Notes: generated by a model not told the origin, from the sequence alone. DNA of 64,000 bases from Synechococcus sp. SynAce01 (GCF_001885215.1 NZ_CP018091.1:1984001-2048000); one strand, 5' to 3'; positions 9,410 through 18,696 are shown, counted from the stretch's first letter. A program made the numbers and translations.

Positions 9410-11494
9410 GTGGCCGCCGAAATTTCCACCGGGGCAGCCCCCATCCTCACCAACCTGGCGGCCCGCCCGCCCCAGGCTGACGTGAGCACACGTCCTTCCC
9501 TGTGGAGGCGATTCCTGAGTTGGTGGGCCGAGTTCAGCTTGCAGACCAAGCTGCTGGCGGTGGCCACCCTTGTGGTCAGCTTGATGATGACGGGGATCAC
9601 GTTCTTCGCCTTCAACAGCATCCAGAGGGATGCCCGGATGAGTGACACCCGCTTCGCCCGGGATCTTGGTCTGCTGCTCTCCGCCAATGTCACGCCCCTG
9701 GTGGCCGAGGCCAAGGACCGGGAGCTGGCGGCGGTGGCTGAACGCTTCTGGCGCTCCAGTCGCAGCCTCAGATACATCTTTTTCGCCGATCCCGATGGCG
9801 TGATCTATCTCGGCATCCCGATCAGCGGCACCAGTGGTGGCAGTGAGCTGCTGTTGAGTCGGCGCCTGGAGCTGCCGCCCGATCTGCAGCGCCGGCCCCA
9901 GAACCCCCTGATTCGCCAGCACCTCAGCCCCGATGGCCAGGTGACTGATGTGTTCGTGCCGATGGTGAGTGATGGCAAGTATCTGGGCGTGCTGGCGCTT
10001 GGCATCAATCCCAACGAGGCGGTGCTGGCCAGTGCGGCGCTCACGCGCCAAGTGACGGTGGCCGTGTTCATTTCGATCTGGGTGCTGGTGATCCTCGGAG
10101 CGGTGTTCAATGCGCTGACGATCACCCGACCGATCAAGGAGCTTCTGCAAGGGGTGCGGGCGATCGCCCTCGGCGACTTTGAGGCCCGTATCGCCTTGCC
10201 GGTGGGCGGTGAACTGGGCGAACTGCTCCAGGGCTTCAACGACATGGCCTCACGCCTGGAGGTCTACGACGCCGCCAACATTGAAGAACTCACCGCCGCC
10301 CAGGTGAAACAGCAGACCCTGATTGCCACGATGGCCGATGGGGCTGCCCTGCTGGATGGCGAGGGCCGCATCGTGCTGGTGAACCCCACCGCCCGCCGCC
10401 TGTTCCGCTGGGAGGGCCGCAATCTCGAAGGCAATGAGCTCTGCGAAGAACTTCCCGAGGTTCTGGCGATGGAATTACAGGAGCCCCTCCAGACCCTTCT
10501 CAGTGGCGAACGGGACAGCACCGATGTGCGTTGCAGCTTCGGTGAACCGCCGCGCACCTTGCGAATCGTTCTACAGACGGTGAAGGACCTCAGCGGCGAA
10601 AGTCTCAAGGGCATCGCCATGACGGTGCAGGATCTGACCCGGGAGGTGGAGCTGAATGCGGCCCAGAGTCGTTTCATCAGTAATGTCTCCCACGAACTGC
10701 GCACACCTCTGTTCAACATCAAGAGCTACGTGGAAACGCTCCACGACCTGCGCGATCAGCTCAGCGAGGAAGAAACCCAGGAGTTTCTGGCCATTGCCAA
10801 CTCCGAAACCGATCGTCTCACCAGGCTGGTGAACGATGTGCTCGATCTCTCCCGGCTGGAATCAGATCGGGTCTGGAGTTTGGAGCCGATCGAGCTGCGC
10901 CCCGCCATTGAGCAGACCGTTCGCAATTACCGGCTCAACGCCATCGAGAAAGGCGTGGAGTTCGACATGGACGTCGACAGCGATCTTCCCCGGGTGATGG
11001 GCGACTGGGATCAGATCCTGCAGGTGCTCGACAATCTCGTCGGCAATGCCCTCAAGTTCACCCCTAGCGGTGGCCGGATCGTGCTCACCGCTTACCCCTG
11101 GCCCGACACCTGTCAGTTCGATCCCGTCCCGGCCCCGCTGGAGAACCATCCCTCCTGTGAATTGTCCTCGCCCTTGCCGCGGCTGAGGCTTGAAATCGCC
11201 GATAGCGGAGCCGGCATCTGCCGCGAAGATCAGCAGCGCATCTTCGATCGCTTCTTTCGGGTGGAGAATGCGGTCCATACCGAGGTGGGCACGGGCCTAG
11301 GGCTGGCGATCGTGCGCGGAATTCTCGACAAGCACGGCAGTCCCATCCGCATGGTCAGCGAGCCGGAGGTGGGAACCACGTTCTGGTTTGATTTCGCCCT
11401 TGAACATGTCGATCGCGACGAACTGATCCTCGAAGGGGAGCGGCGCCAATATGCCAATACCGATCAGCTTGCCCGGGCCGATCTTCAGGCCTAA
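9410..11494 (+). CDS. nblS: Sensor histidine kinase NblS (Hik33/DspA type)
   Basis: NblS/Hik33 is the essential membrane kinase that signals light, nutrient and cold stress to RpaB-type regulators in cyanobacteria. The 694-residue protein (GTG start 9410) has a first membrane helix near residues 42-64 and an extracytoplasmic sensor segment. A second helix (VAVFISIWVLVILGAVF) is followed by HAMP and PAS domains. The kinase core shows SNVSHELRTPL with His428, the N box QVLDNLVGNALKF, G1 EIADSGAGI and G2 GTGLGLAIVRGI. It lies directly behind purD and converges on kaiC. Confidence 0.95.
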   Translation: MAAEISTGAAPILTNLAARPPQADVSTRPSLWRRFLSWWAEFSLQTKLLAVATLVVSLMMTGITFFAFNSIQRDARMSDTRFARDLGLLLSANVTPLVAEAKDRELAAVAERFWRSSRSLRYIFFADPDGVIYLGIPISGTSGGSELLLSRRLELPPDLQRRPQNPLIRQHLSPDGQVTDVFVPMVSDGKYLGVLALGINPNEAVLASAALTRQVTVAVFISIWVLVILGAVFNALTITRPIKELLQGVRAIALGDFEARIALPVGGELGELLQGFNDMASRLEVYDAANIEELTAAQVKQQTLIATMADGAALLDGEGRIVLVNPTARRLFRWEGRNLEGNELCEELPEVLAMELQEPLQTLLSGERDSTDVRCSFGEPPRTLRIVLQTVKDLSGESLKGIAMTVQDLTREVELNAAQSRFISNVSHELRTPLFNIKSYVETLHDLRDQLSEEETQEFLAIANSETDRLTRLVNDVLDLSRLESDRVWSLEPIELRPAIEQTVRNYRLNAIEKGVEFDMDVDSDLPRVMGDWDQILQVLDNLVGNALKFTPSGGRIVLTAYPWPDTCQFDPVPAPLENHPSCELSSPLPRLRLEIADSGAGICREDQQRIFDRFFRVENAVHTEVGTGLGLAIVRGILDKHGSPIRMVSEPEVGTTFWFDFALEHVDRDELILEGERRQYANTDQLARADLQA

Positions 11495-11516
11495 AGGCTG
11501 AATCCACCAGTTATTG

Positions 11517-11540
11517 ACCAACCCGCTGGAGCGGCTGGTT
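11517..11540. terminator. Imperfect GC-rich hairpin between convergent nblS and kaiC
   Basis: The arms ACCAACCCGC and GCGGCTGGT can pair around a TGGA loop with one bulge. Only a short T run follows on the plus strand. Its place in the 61 bp gap between two convergent genes suits a terminator, but the structure is weak. Confidence 0.3.
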
Positions 11541-11555
11541 TGGAGTGGCTGAGGT

Positions 11556-13088
11556 TCAGCCTTCGTCGCTGCTGACTCCCCGCACAATGCGCGAGAGTTC
11601 GTTGCGCTCATCGATGCTGACCCGATGGGGGGAGCCGCTGATGATCCGCTCGAAGTTGGAGAAAGAATCGCGGATCTCCGGGCCATCCTTGGTGATCACA
11701 AATTCACGGATTCCCTTGTCATGGGCCGATCCACGCATCTTGAACACATTAATGACACGGGCCATCTCCCCTCGGATTTCCACATACTGAAGCAGCAGGA
11801 TCGTGTCGGTGATGGTTGTGATATGGGAATCAGTGATCGAGTGACTACCAATGAACTCTTCCGATGTATTCGTGAAAAAGCCTGCGATCTCCTCTTTTTT
11901 CGCGTAGCCCGTAAGGCTGATCACAAACTGGCGGAAGGCATTAAGGCTCACACCCCTGGAGAGTGCAGAGAGGGAATCAATAGCTATTCTTGATGGCTTG
12001 AAATCGCTGATTTCAGTCTTGATGATCTGAAGATGGTCTTCGAGTCCGGTGGATTCTGGGTAGGCACAGATGATCCGAAGCAGGCCATCCTTCTCCATCT
12101 GCTCAAAGTTGATTCCCCAGCTCGTGGCATTGCGCATGAGTTGGGCGCGGGATTCCTCAAAGGCAAAAACGATCACCCTTTCCTTGTTGTGGTGAGCATT
12201 CTCCACAAACTTGCTGACCAGTAAGGTTTTGCCGGTGCCGGTTGCGCCAGTTGCCAGAATGATTGAATCTTTGAAGAAGCCGCCACCACACATCTCATCA
12301 AGCTTGGCAACACCAGAGCTGATGCGGATATTGGAAGAGCGTTGGGTCAGGCGCATCGCACCCAAGGGGATGAGGCTGACGCCATGGGTGCCGATCGTGA
12401 ATGGAAACTCCCCTTTCATATGGGTTGTACCCCGGAGTTTGAGGATTTCAACTGTGCGCCTACGGCGTTCAAAATCGAGCACATTACGGAGAATAATGAC
12501 GTTGTCGGAAACAAATTCTTCGACTCCATAGCGTGCGATCGGGCCATATTCCTCAACCCGCTCTGATGTCATCACCGTCGTGACACCGATCTCCTTGAGC
12601 CTGGCAATCACTCGGAAGATCTCTCGTCGTACTACGGCAAGGGCGTCGTACTGTTGAAATATGGCGGTGATTGAATCGATGGCAACACGGCGGGCTTTGT
12701 ACTTTCTGATCGCGTAGTTCATTCTTTCGATCAGGCCCGAGAGATCAAAGTTACCAACCACATCTTGCCCGTTCGGATCGGGGGAAGCGTCGAGAATGAA
12801 AAGCTTGCCTTGATCAATCAATTCCTGTAGATCCCAGCCGAAACTGGAAGCATTGCGAATCACGTCAATCGGTGACTCTTCGAAGGTGACAAAGATACCA
12901 GGTTCGCCATATTTGCAGATTCCATTGTACAAAAAATGAAGCGAATAGATGGTTTTCCCTGTTCCCGATGTTCCGCTGATCAACGTGGAGCGGCCAATCG
13001 GCAGGCCGCCTTGAAGGATGTCGTCCAACCCCTCAACGCCCGTGGGAAGCTTCTTCACCAGTTGGGATGAGCTAGACGTGGGAGACAT
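11556..13088 (-). CDS. kaiC: Circadian clock ATPase/kinase/phosphatase KaiC
   Basis: KaiC is the core clock protein; its hexamer autophosphorylates and dephosphorylates with a 24 h rhythm set by KaiA and KaiB. The 510-residue protein has two RecA-like halves. CI carries Walker A GTSGTGKT (39-46) and FEES with catalytic Glu70/71. CII carries GATGTGKT (281-288) and FEES with Glu311/312. The CII phosphorylation segment reads SITDSHITTITDT. Thr425 matches S. elongatus Thr432, and Thr424 sits where that protein has Ser431, so the usual Ser-Thr pair is Thr-Thr here. The C-terminal A-loop and tail (SELSRIVRG-like: NELSRIVRGVSSDEG) are present. Base composition is clearly lower in GC than in purD. 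Confidence 0.97.
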   Translation of the reverse strand: MSPTSSSSQLVKKLPTGVEGLDDILQGGLPIGRSTLISGTSGTGKTIYSLHFLYNGICKYGEPGIFVTFEESPIDVIRNASSFGWDLQELIDQGKLFILDASPDPNGQDVVGNFDLSGLIERMNYAIRKYKARRVAIDSITAIFQQYDALAVVRREIFRVIARLKEIGVTTVMTSERVEEYGPIARYGVEEFVSDNVIILRNVLDFERRRRTVEILKLRGTTHMKGEFPFTIGTHGVSLIPLGAMRLTQRSSNIRISSGVAKLDEMCGGGFFKDSIILATGATGTGKTLLVSKFVENAHHNKERVIVFAFEESRAQLMRNATSWGINFEQMEKDGLLRIICAYPESTGLEDHLQIIKTEISDFKPSRIAIDSLSALSRGVSLNAFRQFVISLTGYAKKEEIAGFFTNTSEEFIGSHSITDSHITTITDTILLLQYVEIRGEMARVINVFKMRGSAHDKGIREFVITKDGPEIRDSFSNFERIISGSPHRVSIDERNELSRIVRGVSSDEG

Positions 13089-13164
13089 GGCCTGATGAAT
13101 CGACGGTGGTGGAGAAAAGTGAAATCAGCCTGGAAATCCTTTTGCCGTTTCTGGAATTGAATAT

Positions 13165-13494
13165 CTAGGGTTCGTTGAGTGAGTTGTCGATCAGATCCTG
13201 TTCGGAAAGCTCATCAAAAAGCAGATCAAGGCCAATCAGTACCCGTTCTCGATCCGAAAGATCACCGATGATCCGGCGAACGGGTGGAGGGAGGATCTTG
13301 GCCAGGGTGGGAGTAGCAAGAATTTTGTCTTCTTCTGCTAATTGAGGATTTTTTAGCACATCAATCACCTTGAGTGCATAGACGCCCTTGAACTCCGATT
13401 CGAGAATGTCGCGGAGTGTCTTGAGAGCGCGCATGGAATTCGGAGTGTTGCCTGCAACGTAGAGCTTGAGGATGTAGGCCTTCAGTGGTGACAT
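13165..13494 (-). CDS. kaiB: Circadian clock protein KaiB
   Basis: KaiB is the fold-switching protein that binds the CI ring of phosphorylated KaiC and sequesters KaiA. From ATG 13494 it is 109 residues; a TTG immediately upstream (13497) is in frame but less likely. Family landmarks are [41 protein letters not shown] and [13 protein letters not shown]. The acidic tail ([17 protein letters not shown]) is a few residues longer than in S. elongatus. The ATG overlaps the kaiA stop by one base (TGATG), and kaiC follows after 76 bp, so the three clock genes look like one operon. Confidence 0.97.
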   Translation of the reverse strand: MSPLKAYILKLYVAGNTPNSMRALKTLRDILESEFKGVYALKVIDVLKNPQLAEEDKILATPTLAKILPPPVRRIIGDLSDRERVLIGLDLLFDELSEQDLIDNSLNEP

Positions 13495-14357
13495 CAACCG
13501 ATCTCCCCAGCCACGCTGGCTATCCGCGCAGACCGCAAACTATTGGTGTGCAAAGACTCTGATGGCAGTGAACGCCGATACATCTCGCAGAGATTGGCCA
13601 GCACGTCCATCAAGGCCAGTCGATAGTCCCGAAGGAAATCATTTTTATGCCCTTTGAGTTTCAAGAGAGTCCAGAATTCATCGATCAGATTCATATGGAT
13701 TTCTACGGTTTTGGTCACTGAAAGATCACTGAAATAAACGGTGTTTACGAAGCTGTCAAGGGCTTGGTTGGCAGCAGCCGGATCACGGAAATAGCTGATC
13801 AACAGGTCTCTGTAGGTGCGCTCAAGCGATTGGAGCAAGATTTCGCGTTCTTGCTTGGGCAGGTTACGTAAAAAACGGCTTGGGTCACGTTTGTAAAGCA
13901 AACCTGTGTAACCCAGTCGTTTTTTGAGACGGTCGGAGAAGTTCCACGGCGCAGCGGATTGATCTGCATCTGGATCGGCCTGATCGTTATTTTGATCGCG
14001 TCGTAGAAAGCGGGAGATCGCCGCATCAACGCTGTAACTGAGCTGTTCGAGTTGATCCTGGGCCAGATGGACTTCGGCAGCGTGGAAATCAAGCTGCCCT
14101 GTGATCGGACCCAAGATCACGGTGGGCAGCACCAATCCTTTGCTGCAGAGACGCTGGAGAGCGTCGCGATCCAGGAGACCCTGCTCAAGCAGCACCGCAT
14201 CGAATTGCTCCCAGCGGCTCTCCAAAGCAGCCCCTGGATCAGCCATTTCACCGAGATCAAACAGCTCGTGGTGCGCCTCGCGAAGCCATTGGCCGCAGCT
14301 GGTTCGCAAGGCAGGATCCTTGATCAGCGAGGCGATCGTCAGGGCTGGCTGAGCCAT
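13494..14357 (-). CDS. kaiA: Circadian clock protein KaiA, full length
   Basis: KaiA stimulates KaiC autophosphorylation by binding its C-terminal tail. The 287-residue protein matches the full-length type, with an N-terminal pseudo-receiver-like domain (about 1-130), a variable Asp-rich linker ([15 protein letters not shown]), and the helical dimerisation and KaiC-binding domain. That domain shows [35 protein letters not shown] and [13 protein letters not shown] tail of about 22 residues extends beyond the point where S. elongatus KaiA ends. The ATG at 14357 is divergent from rplU with a 177 bp gap. Full-length kaiA separates this organism from Prochlorococcus, which has lost kaiA. Confidence 0.96.
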   Translation of the reverse strand: MAQPALTIASLIKDPALRTSCGQWLREAHHELFDLGEMADPGAALESRWEQFDAVLLEQGLLDRDALQRLCSKGLVLPTVILGPITGQLDFHAAEVHLAQDQLEQLSYSVDAAISRFLRRDQNNDQADPDADQSAAPWNFSDRLKKRLGYTGLLYKRDPSRFLRNLPKQEREILLQSLERTYRDLLISYFRDPAAANQALDSFVNTVYFSDLSVTKTVEIHMNLIDEFWTLLKLKGHKNDFLRDYRLALMDVLANLCEMYRRSLPSESLHTNSLRSARIASVAGEIG

Positions 14358-14534
14358 CCACCAATGCTGGCTTCATTGCCTAGACAATAAATCTTGACGC
14401 CTGGGCAAACGGCAGTAGATGATGGGGGATCACTATTAACCTGGATGTGCGGCAGGCCTGAATAACGCCAAACCCTCGGCCCGTTTTCTTCCTTGCGAGA
14501 TGAAGCGTTTGCCTGCCCACGCCTCCCGTTTCCC

Positions 14535-14927
14535 ATGAGCCTCACTCCAGCCACCGATAGCCTCGCTCCGATGGGGATCGCCCAAGCGGCGTCCGGTCCT
14601 TACGCCATTGTCGAGGCTTCCGGCCAGCAGTTTTGGTTGCAGCCCAACCGCTACTACGACCTGGATCGCCTCCATGCCGAGGTCGATGAGACCGTCACCC
14701 TTGAGCAGGTGCTCTTGATCCGTGACTCCAGCGGCACCAGCCTCGGCCTTCCCCATGTGGAGGGCGCCTCGGTCACCCTCAAGGTGGTGTCGCATCGCCG
14801 CGGACCCAAGATCATTGTCTATAAAATGCGCCCCAAGAAGAAAACCCGTCGCAAGAACGGCCACCGCCAGGAACTCACCCGGGTGATGGTCGAGTCGATC
14901 ACCGTGGGCGGCCAACCGATCAGCTGA
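14535..14927 (+). CDS. rplU: 50S ribosomal protein L21
   Basis: L21 binds 23S rRNA in the large subunit. The conserved core begins GPYAIVEASGQQFWL and runs through the typical L21 fold to HRRGPKIIVYKMRPKKKTRR and NGHRQELTRVMVESI. The frame is open from 14493, but I take the ATG at 14535 (130 residues); the ATG at 14571 (MGIAQAASGPY) is also possible and would be closer to the usual length. It is followed by rpmA after 72 bp, the normal rplU-rpmA pair. Confidence 0.95.
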   Translation: MSLTPATDSLAPMGIAQAASGPYAIVEASGQQFWLQPNRYYDLDRLHAEVDETVTLEQVLLIRDSSGTSLGLPHVEGASVTLKVVSHRRGPKIIVYKMRPKKKTRRKNGHRQELTRVMVESITVGGQPIS

Positions 14928-14999
14928 TCGCCTCTGGATGCTGCTCGGCTTGGATGCGGTCCTAAATTTCCCTCTCACTTCCCCCTCGTATTTGCTTCC

Positions 15000-15272
15000 A
15001 TGGCCCACAAGAAAGGCACAGGCTCCACCCGTAACGGCCGCGATTCCAATTCCAAGCGTTTGGGCGTCAAGCGTTATGGCGGTGAAACCGTCACGGCCGG
15101 CTCGATCCTGATTCGCCAGCGGGGCACCTCGGTGATCCCCGGCCTGAACGTGGGCCGTGGTTCCGATGACACCCTTTATTCCTTGGTGGATGGAGTGGTC
15201 AACTTCGAGAGCATCACCCGCAGCCTGCGCAATCGCAAGCGCATCAACGTGGCTGCGGCTGTCACCGCCTGA
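15000..15272 (+). CDS. rpmA: 50S ribosomal protein L27
   Basis: L27 reaches the peptidyl-transferase centre through its basic N-terminus. The 90-residue protein starts [20 protein letters not shown], the nearly invariant family start, so no N-terminal cleavage motif precedes it. It continues through [10 protein letters not shown] to [18 protein letters not shown]. The last 11 bases overlap the convergent methyltransferase gene on the other strand. Confidence 0.98.
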   Translation: MAHKKGTGSTRNGRDSNSKRLGVKRYGGETVTAGSILIRQRGTSVIPGLNVGRGSDDTLYSLVDGVVNFESITRSLRNRKRINVAAAVTA

Positions 15273-16080
15273 GCCGGTAGGCCCGGGTTGTGATCAGCAG
15301 GGGGTGAAACACCTCTAGAAACCGGCTCTGCAGCGTCTCGAAAAAAGCCTCCACCAGGGCCGGTTCATCGAAGTGGAAGGGATATTCTCCTTGGTGGCCC
15401 TTGAAGAAATACCAGTTCATCAGGGCTAGTGCGCGCGGATTCATCCGGGCGGCGAATTCGTTGAGCTGGGCCGCTGGATCGGGTAGGTGCTCCAGCACGT
15501 CCAGGCAGATCACTGTGTCGAACCGCGCTGGCAGGGCTTGATCGCCCAGATCCCGGCATACCCTGAGTCGTTCGCTGAGCCCAAAGGCTTGGGCACGTTG
15601 GGCCACGAAGGCCCTGTTGTGGGGGTTGAGATCAACGAACCAGACCTGCTCCACCTCAGCGAGGCTGGCGGCCGCCAAAGCATGGCTACCGATGCCGCCG
15701 CCGAAGTCGAGCACCTGTCCGCTGGCCTGGCCGGCCTGGAGCCGCAGGGTATCGGCGATGTAGCCGGCACTGCCCAGATGCCAGGCAGCCAGCTCCAGTA
15801 GGTGCGCCGTGCCCACTGTTTCTTCGTAGAACGCTGTCGCCCGCTGGGGATCGAAGTCGACGGCACCGGGGTGCAGGGCCGCCAGATCCGAGCAGCTGGC
15901 GGGTAGGCGCTGCTCCAGGGTTTGCGGCGTGATCTGGAGATAGGCGGCCAGTTGGTCCCTGAGCGCGAAGCCGTCGCTAAGGAAGCGCTCGGGATCGAGC
16001 GCCGGCCGGCTCCAGGCGGCCCCTGCAAGGGTTGGGCCCGGAGCGGTCGGGATCGGACCGGCGTGGATCAGCTCAGGCAC
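15262..16080 (-). CDS. Class I SAM-dependent methyltransferase, substrate unknown
   Basis: The 272-residue protein (GTG start at 16080) has the Rossmann SAM-binding loop [18 protein letters not shown] (residues about 125-142), the acidic motif [16 protein letters not shown], and [20 protein letters not shown]. The roughly 120-residue N-terminal part is helical and not recognised, so the substrate cannot be named. The C-terminal stretch includes aromatic [18 protein letters not shown]. It converges on rpmA with an 11 bp overlap. The enzyme class is secure; the target is open. Confidence 0.85.
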   Translation of the reverse strand: MPELIHAGPIPTAPGPTLAGAAWSRPALDPERFLSDGFALRDQLAAYLQITPQTLEQRLPASCSDLAALHPGAVDFDPQRATAFYEETVGTAHLLELAAWHLGSAGYIADTLRLQAGQASGQVLDFGGGIGSHALAAASLAEVEQVWFVDLNPHNRAFVAQRAQAFGLSERLRVCRDLGDQALPARFDTVICLDVLEHLPDPAAQLNEFAARMNPRALALMNWYFFKGHQGEYPFHFDEPALVEAFFETLQSRFLEVFHPLLITTRAYRLRR

Positions 16081-16161
16081 ACCTGGTCAAAAATCGGGAA
16101 CAGGCAAAAGGCTAGGGCGGGGCGCTCCCCCCAGCCAGCACCGTCTGCTCAATCTGTCTGC

Positions 16162-16935
16162 TCATTTGAGCTGCTCAGTCAGTTCCGCCCCCGCCCCTGG
16201 CACCTCCAGCCACTGGCGCAGCCAGGCCACCAGCAGGTAGAAGGGCAGGGTGTCGAGCAGGGCGGCGAGCAGCTTGAACAGGTAGCCACTGCCGATGAAG
16301 GCACCCAGCTGGGGCAGCACCGCTTCCCCCGGGCGCAGCGGCAGCACATGGGCGGCGTAGTGGCTGATCAGCACCACCGCGCTGGTGTCTACCAACTGAC
16401 TCACCAGGGTGGAGCCGTTGTTGCGCAACCACAGGGCCCGGCCACCGCTGAAGCGCTTCCAGAAATGGAACAGCCGCACGTCGATGAACTGGGCGGCGAG
16501 ATAGGCCGCCATCGAGGCCCCCACTGCTCCGAAGGCCAGGCGGCGCATCTCGAAGAACAGCGGCAATCGCCCATCGGCGTCGGCCACCGGTGCGCCCAGG
16601 CCACCGCCGTAGCCATCGAGGCCAGGCAGCACGCCCCCCAACCAGAGGATGAGCACGATCCAGCCATTCAGCACCAGCCCCGCCCAGACTAACTGCGTGG
16701 CCTTCTGCTCCCCCCAGATCTCGCTGATCAGATCGGTGCACAGAAAGGTGACCGGATAGGGCAGGGCCCCCACCGCCACCACGATCGGCAAGCCGGCGAT
16801 CGTGCCGAGGCTCAAAAAGCGTGTCAGGCCAAGGATGTTCAGCATTCCCATCGTGCCGAGGAAGAGCCCGGCCAGCACCATGTAGGCCAGGTCGCGGCGG
16901 TTCTGCAGGCTCAAGGGACCAGGGGCGCTGAACAT
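16162..16935 (-). CDS. Queuosine-precursor transporter-like membrane protein (YhhQ/VUT family)
   Basis: The 257-residue protein has about six hydrophobic helices. One run is GTIAGLPIVVAVGALPYPVTFL, directly followed by CTDLISEIWGEQKA, the acidic intramembrane motif of the YhhQ/VUT (DUF165) family. Characterised members import queuosine precursors such as preQ0 or preQ1. An unusual feature is the roughly 30-residue hydrophilic insert after the third helix (GGVLPGLDGYGGGLGAP and on). It is divergent from truB, another tRNA-modification gene, which fits but does not prove a role in tRNA modification. Confidence 0.8.
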   Translation of the reverse strand: MFSAPGPLSLQNRRDLAYMVLAGLFLGTMGMLNILGLTRFLSLGTIAGLPIVVAVGALPYPVTFLCTDLISEIWGEQKATQLVWAGLVLNGWIVLILWLGGVLPGLDGYGGGLGAPVADADGRLPLFFEMRRLAFGAVGASMAAYLAAQFIDVRLFHFWKRFSGGRALWLRNNGSTLVSQLVDTSAVVLISHYAAHVLPLRPGEAVLPQLGAFIGSGYLFKLLAALLDTLPFYLLVAWLRQWLEVPGAGAELTEQLK

Positions 16936-17022
16936 GGCCCCAGCCTGCAGGGGCTGGCGCCGGATGCAACAGTTCTCCTACCTTTTCGCCCCGTCACCCT
17001 GGCCCAACCCTGCGGTTTTCTG

Positions 17023-17883
17023 GTGCTCGACAAGCCTGCTGGCCTCACCTCCCACGCCTGTGTGGCCCGGGTGAGGCGCCGCTATGGGCTCAAGCGGGTA
17101 GGCCACGGCGGCACCCTGGATCCGGCCGTCACCGGGGTGCTACCGATCGCCCTGGGGTCCGCCACCCGGCTGCTGCCCTACCTGCCGGGTGGCAAGGCCT
17201 ATCGCGGCACCATCCAGCTCGGCCTGCGCACCAGCAGCGACGACCTCACTGGTGAGCTGCTGGAGCGCGCCGCCGTGCCGGACCTCAGCCCCCAGCTCCT
17301 TGACGTCTGCCTGGAGGCCTTCCGCGGCCCCATCCTGCAGCGGCCTCCGCAGGTGTCGGCCGTTCATGTGGATGGCGAGAGGGCCTATGTCCGCGCCCGG
17401 CGTGGCGAAACCTCCGCGCTTGAACCGCGGCCGGTGACGATCCACCAGCTTGAGCTGCTGGGCTGGGATGGCGACAACCAGCGCCTGGAGTTGGCCGTGT
17501 CCTGCTCAGCGGGCACCTACATCCGCTCCCTGGCCCGCGATCTTGGTGCCGCCCTGGGCTGCGGCGGTGCCCTGGCCTGCCTGCGCCGCACGGAAGCCCT
17601 GGGCTTCGGCCTGGCCGGCAGCGTCAGTCTCGAGCGGCTGGAGGAAGACCCACTGCCTGCCCTGCAGCCGCCGCTGGCCGCGTTGGCCCATTTGCCGCAG
17701 CACCGCGTTCTGGCCCACGACTGGGCTGGCTGGCGCTGCGGCCGCAGCCAGGAGACCAGCCTGGTGTTGGCGCTCGATCAGGCCGTGGTCGTTCTCGGCC
17801 CAGATGGCAGTCTGGCTGGGATGGCCCGGCTTGCCGCCGAAGGCCGGCTCCAGCCCCGCCTGGTGCTGGACCCGGCCGGTTGA
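17023..17883 (+). CDS. truB: tRNA pseudouridine-55 synthase TruB
   Basis: TruB makes pseudouridine 55 in the T-loop of tRNAs. Landmarks are LDKPAGLTSHACVARVRR, the catalytic-Asp loop HGGTLDPAVTGVLPIALG, ATRLLPYLPGGKAYRG, and CSAGTYIRSLARDLG. The listed GTG at 17023 begins only at VLDKPAG. The preceding in-frame residues (CGFL) also match the family start GFLVLDKP, so translation probably starts upstream, perhaps at CTG 16999; no ATG, GTG or TTG is in frame close by. The yebC-family gene follows 24 bp later. Confidence 0.94.
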   Translation: MLDKPAGLTSHACVARVRRRYGLKRVGHGGTLDPAVTGVLPIALGSATRLLPYLPGGKAYRGTIQLGLRTSSDDLTGELLERAAVPDLSPQLLDVCLEAFRGPILQRPPQVSAVHVDGERAYVRARRGETSALEPRPVTIHQLELLGWDGDNQRLELAVSCSAGTYIRSLARDLGAALGCGGALACLRRTEALGFGLAGSVSLERLEEDPLPALQPPLAALAHLPQHRVLAHDWAGWRCGRSQETSLVLALDQAVVVLGPDGSLAGMARLAAEGRLQPRLVLDPAG

Positions 17884-17907
17884 GCCCTCACCCCGCAGCG
17901 GAGCGCG

Positions 17908-18663
17908 ATGGCAGGCCATAGCAAGTGGTCCCAGATCAAACGTCAGAAGGCAGTCGTCGATGCCAAACGGGGCGTCGTGTTCACCCGGCTCGGCCGCGAA
18001 ATCATGGTGGCCGCCCGCAGCGGCGCCGATCCGGCCGGCAACTTTCAGTTGCGCACCGCCATTGAGAAGGCAAAGGCAGCCGGGGTACCCAACGCCAATA
18101 TCGATCGGGCGATCGCCAAGGGCTCAGGCCAGGCGGGGGGGGAGGCCGATCGCTTCGAGGCGGTGCGCTACGAGGGCTATGGCCCTGGCGGCGTGGCGAT
18201 CCTGGTGGAGGCGTTCACCGACAACCGCAACCGCACCGCCGCCGACCTGCGCCTGGCCTTCGGCAAGAACGGCGGCAACCTCGGTGAGACCGGCTGCGTC
18301 GGCTATCTCTTCGAGCAACAGGCTGTGGTGCGGATCGACCAGAGCGATCTGGCCGAAGAGGCGCTGCTGGAGAGCTTGCTGGAGCTCGAGGCGCTCGGTT
18401 ATGAGCTCGATAGCGCTGGGGCGCTTGTCTTTGCTGATGCCACGGCCCTGGAGGCGCTGCAGGGCGGCCTGAAGGGCCAGGGCTGGCCTGTGGCCTTTTG
18501 GGAGCACCGCTGGATCGCCGCCAGTCCCTGCCACCTGGAGGCCGCCACTCCTTTGCGGGCCTGCCTCGATCTCTTGGATGCCCTGGAGGATCTCGATGAC
18601 GTGCGCAGCGTCACCTCCAACCTGGACGCCGATGCGGAGCTGCTGGAGGAGGTCCTGGGCTGA
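17908..18663 (+). CDS. YebC/PmpR-family DNA- or ribosome-associated regulator
   Basis: The 251-residue protein begins [20 protein letters not shown], the diagnostic start of the YebC/PmpR/TACO1 family. It continues with GRKG-type sequence replaced here by [16 protein letters not shown], then NPxL-type core [18 protein letters not shown], and [19 protein letters not shown]. Family members have been described as transcriptional regulators and, for mitochondrial TACO1 and some bacterial homologues, as factors easing translation of difficult motifs. It lies 24 bp behind truB, so the pair is probably cotranscribed. Confidence 0.93.
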   Translation: MAGHSKWSQIKRQKAVVDAKRGVVFTRLGREIMVAARSGADPAGNFQLRTAIEKAKAAGVPNANIDRAIAKGSGQAGGEADRFEAVRYEGYGPGGVAILVEAFTDNRNRTAADLRLAFGKNGGNLGETGCVGYLFEQQAVVRIDQSDLAEEALLESLLELEALGYELDSAGALVFADATALEALQGGLKGQGWPVAFWEHRWIAASPCHLEAATPLRACLDLLDALEDLDDVRSVTSNLDADAELLEEVLG

Positions 18664-18696
18664 TCGTTCTGTTGGATCCTGTTTGAACCCAGGGCC

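Noticed and set aside
11556-14357. The kai operon as a recently acquired genomic island
   Set aside because: No mobile genes, repeats or tRNA borders; the purD-nblS-kaiCBA-rplU order is a normal picocyanobacterial arrangement as far as I know. Lower GC is kept only as a composition finding.
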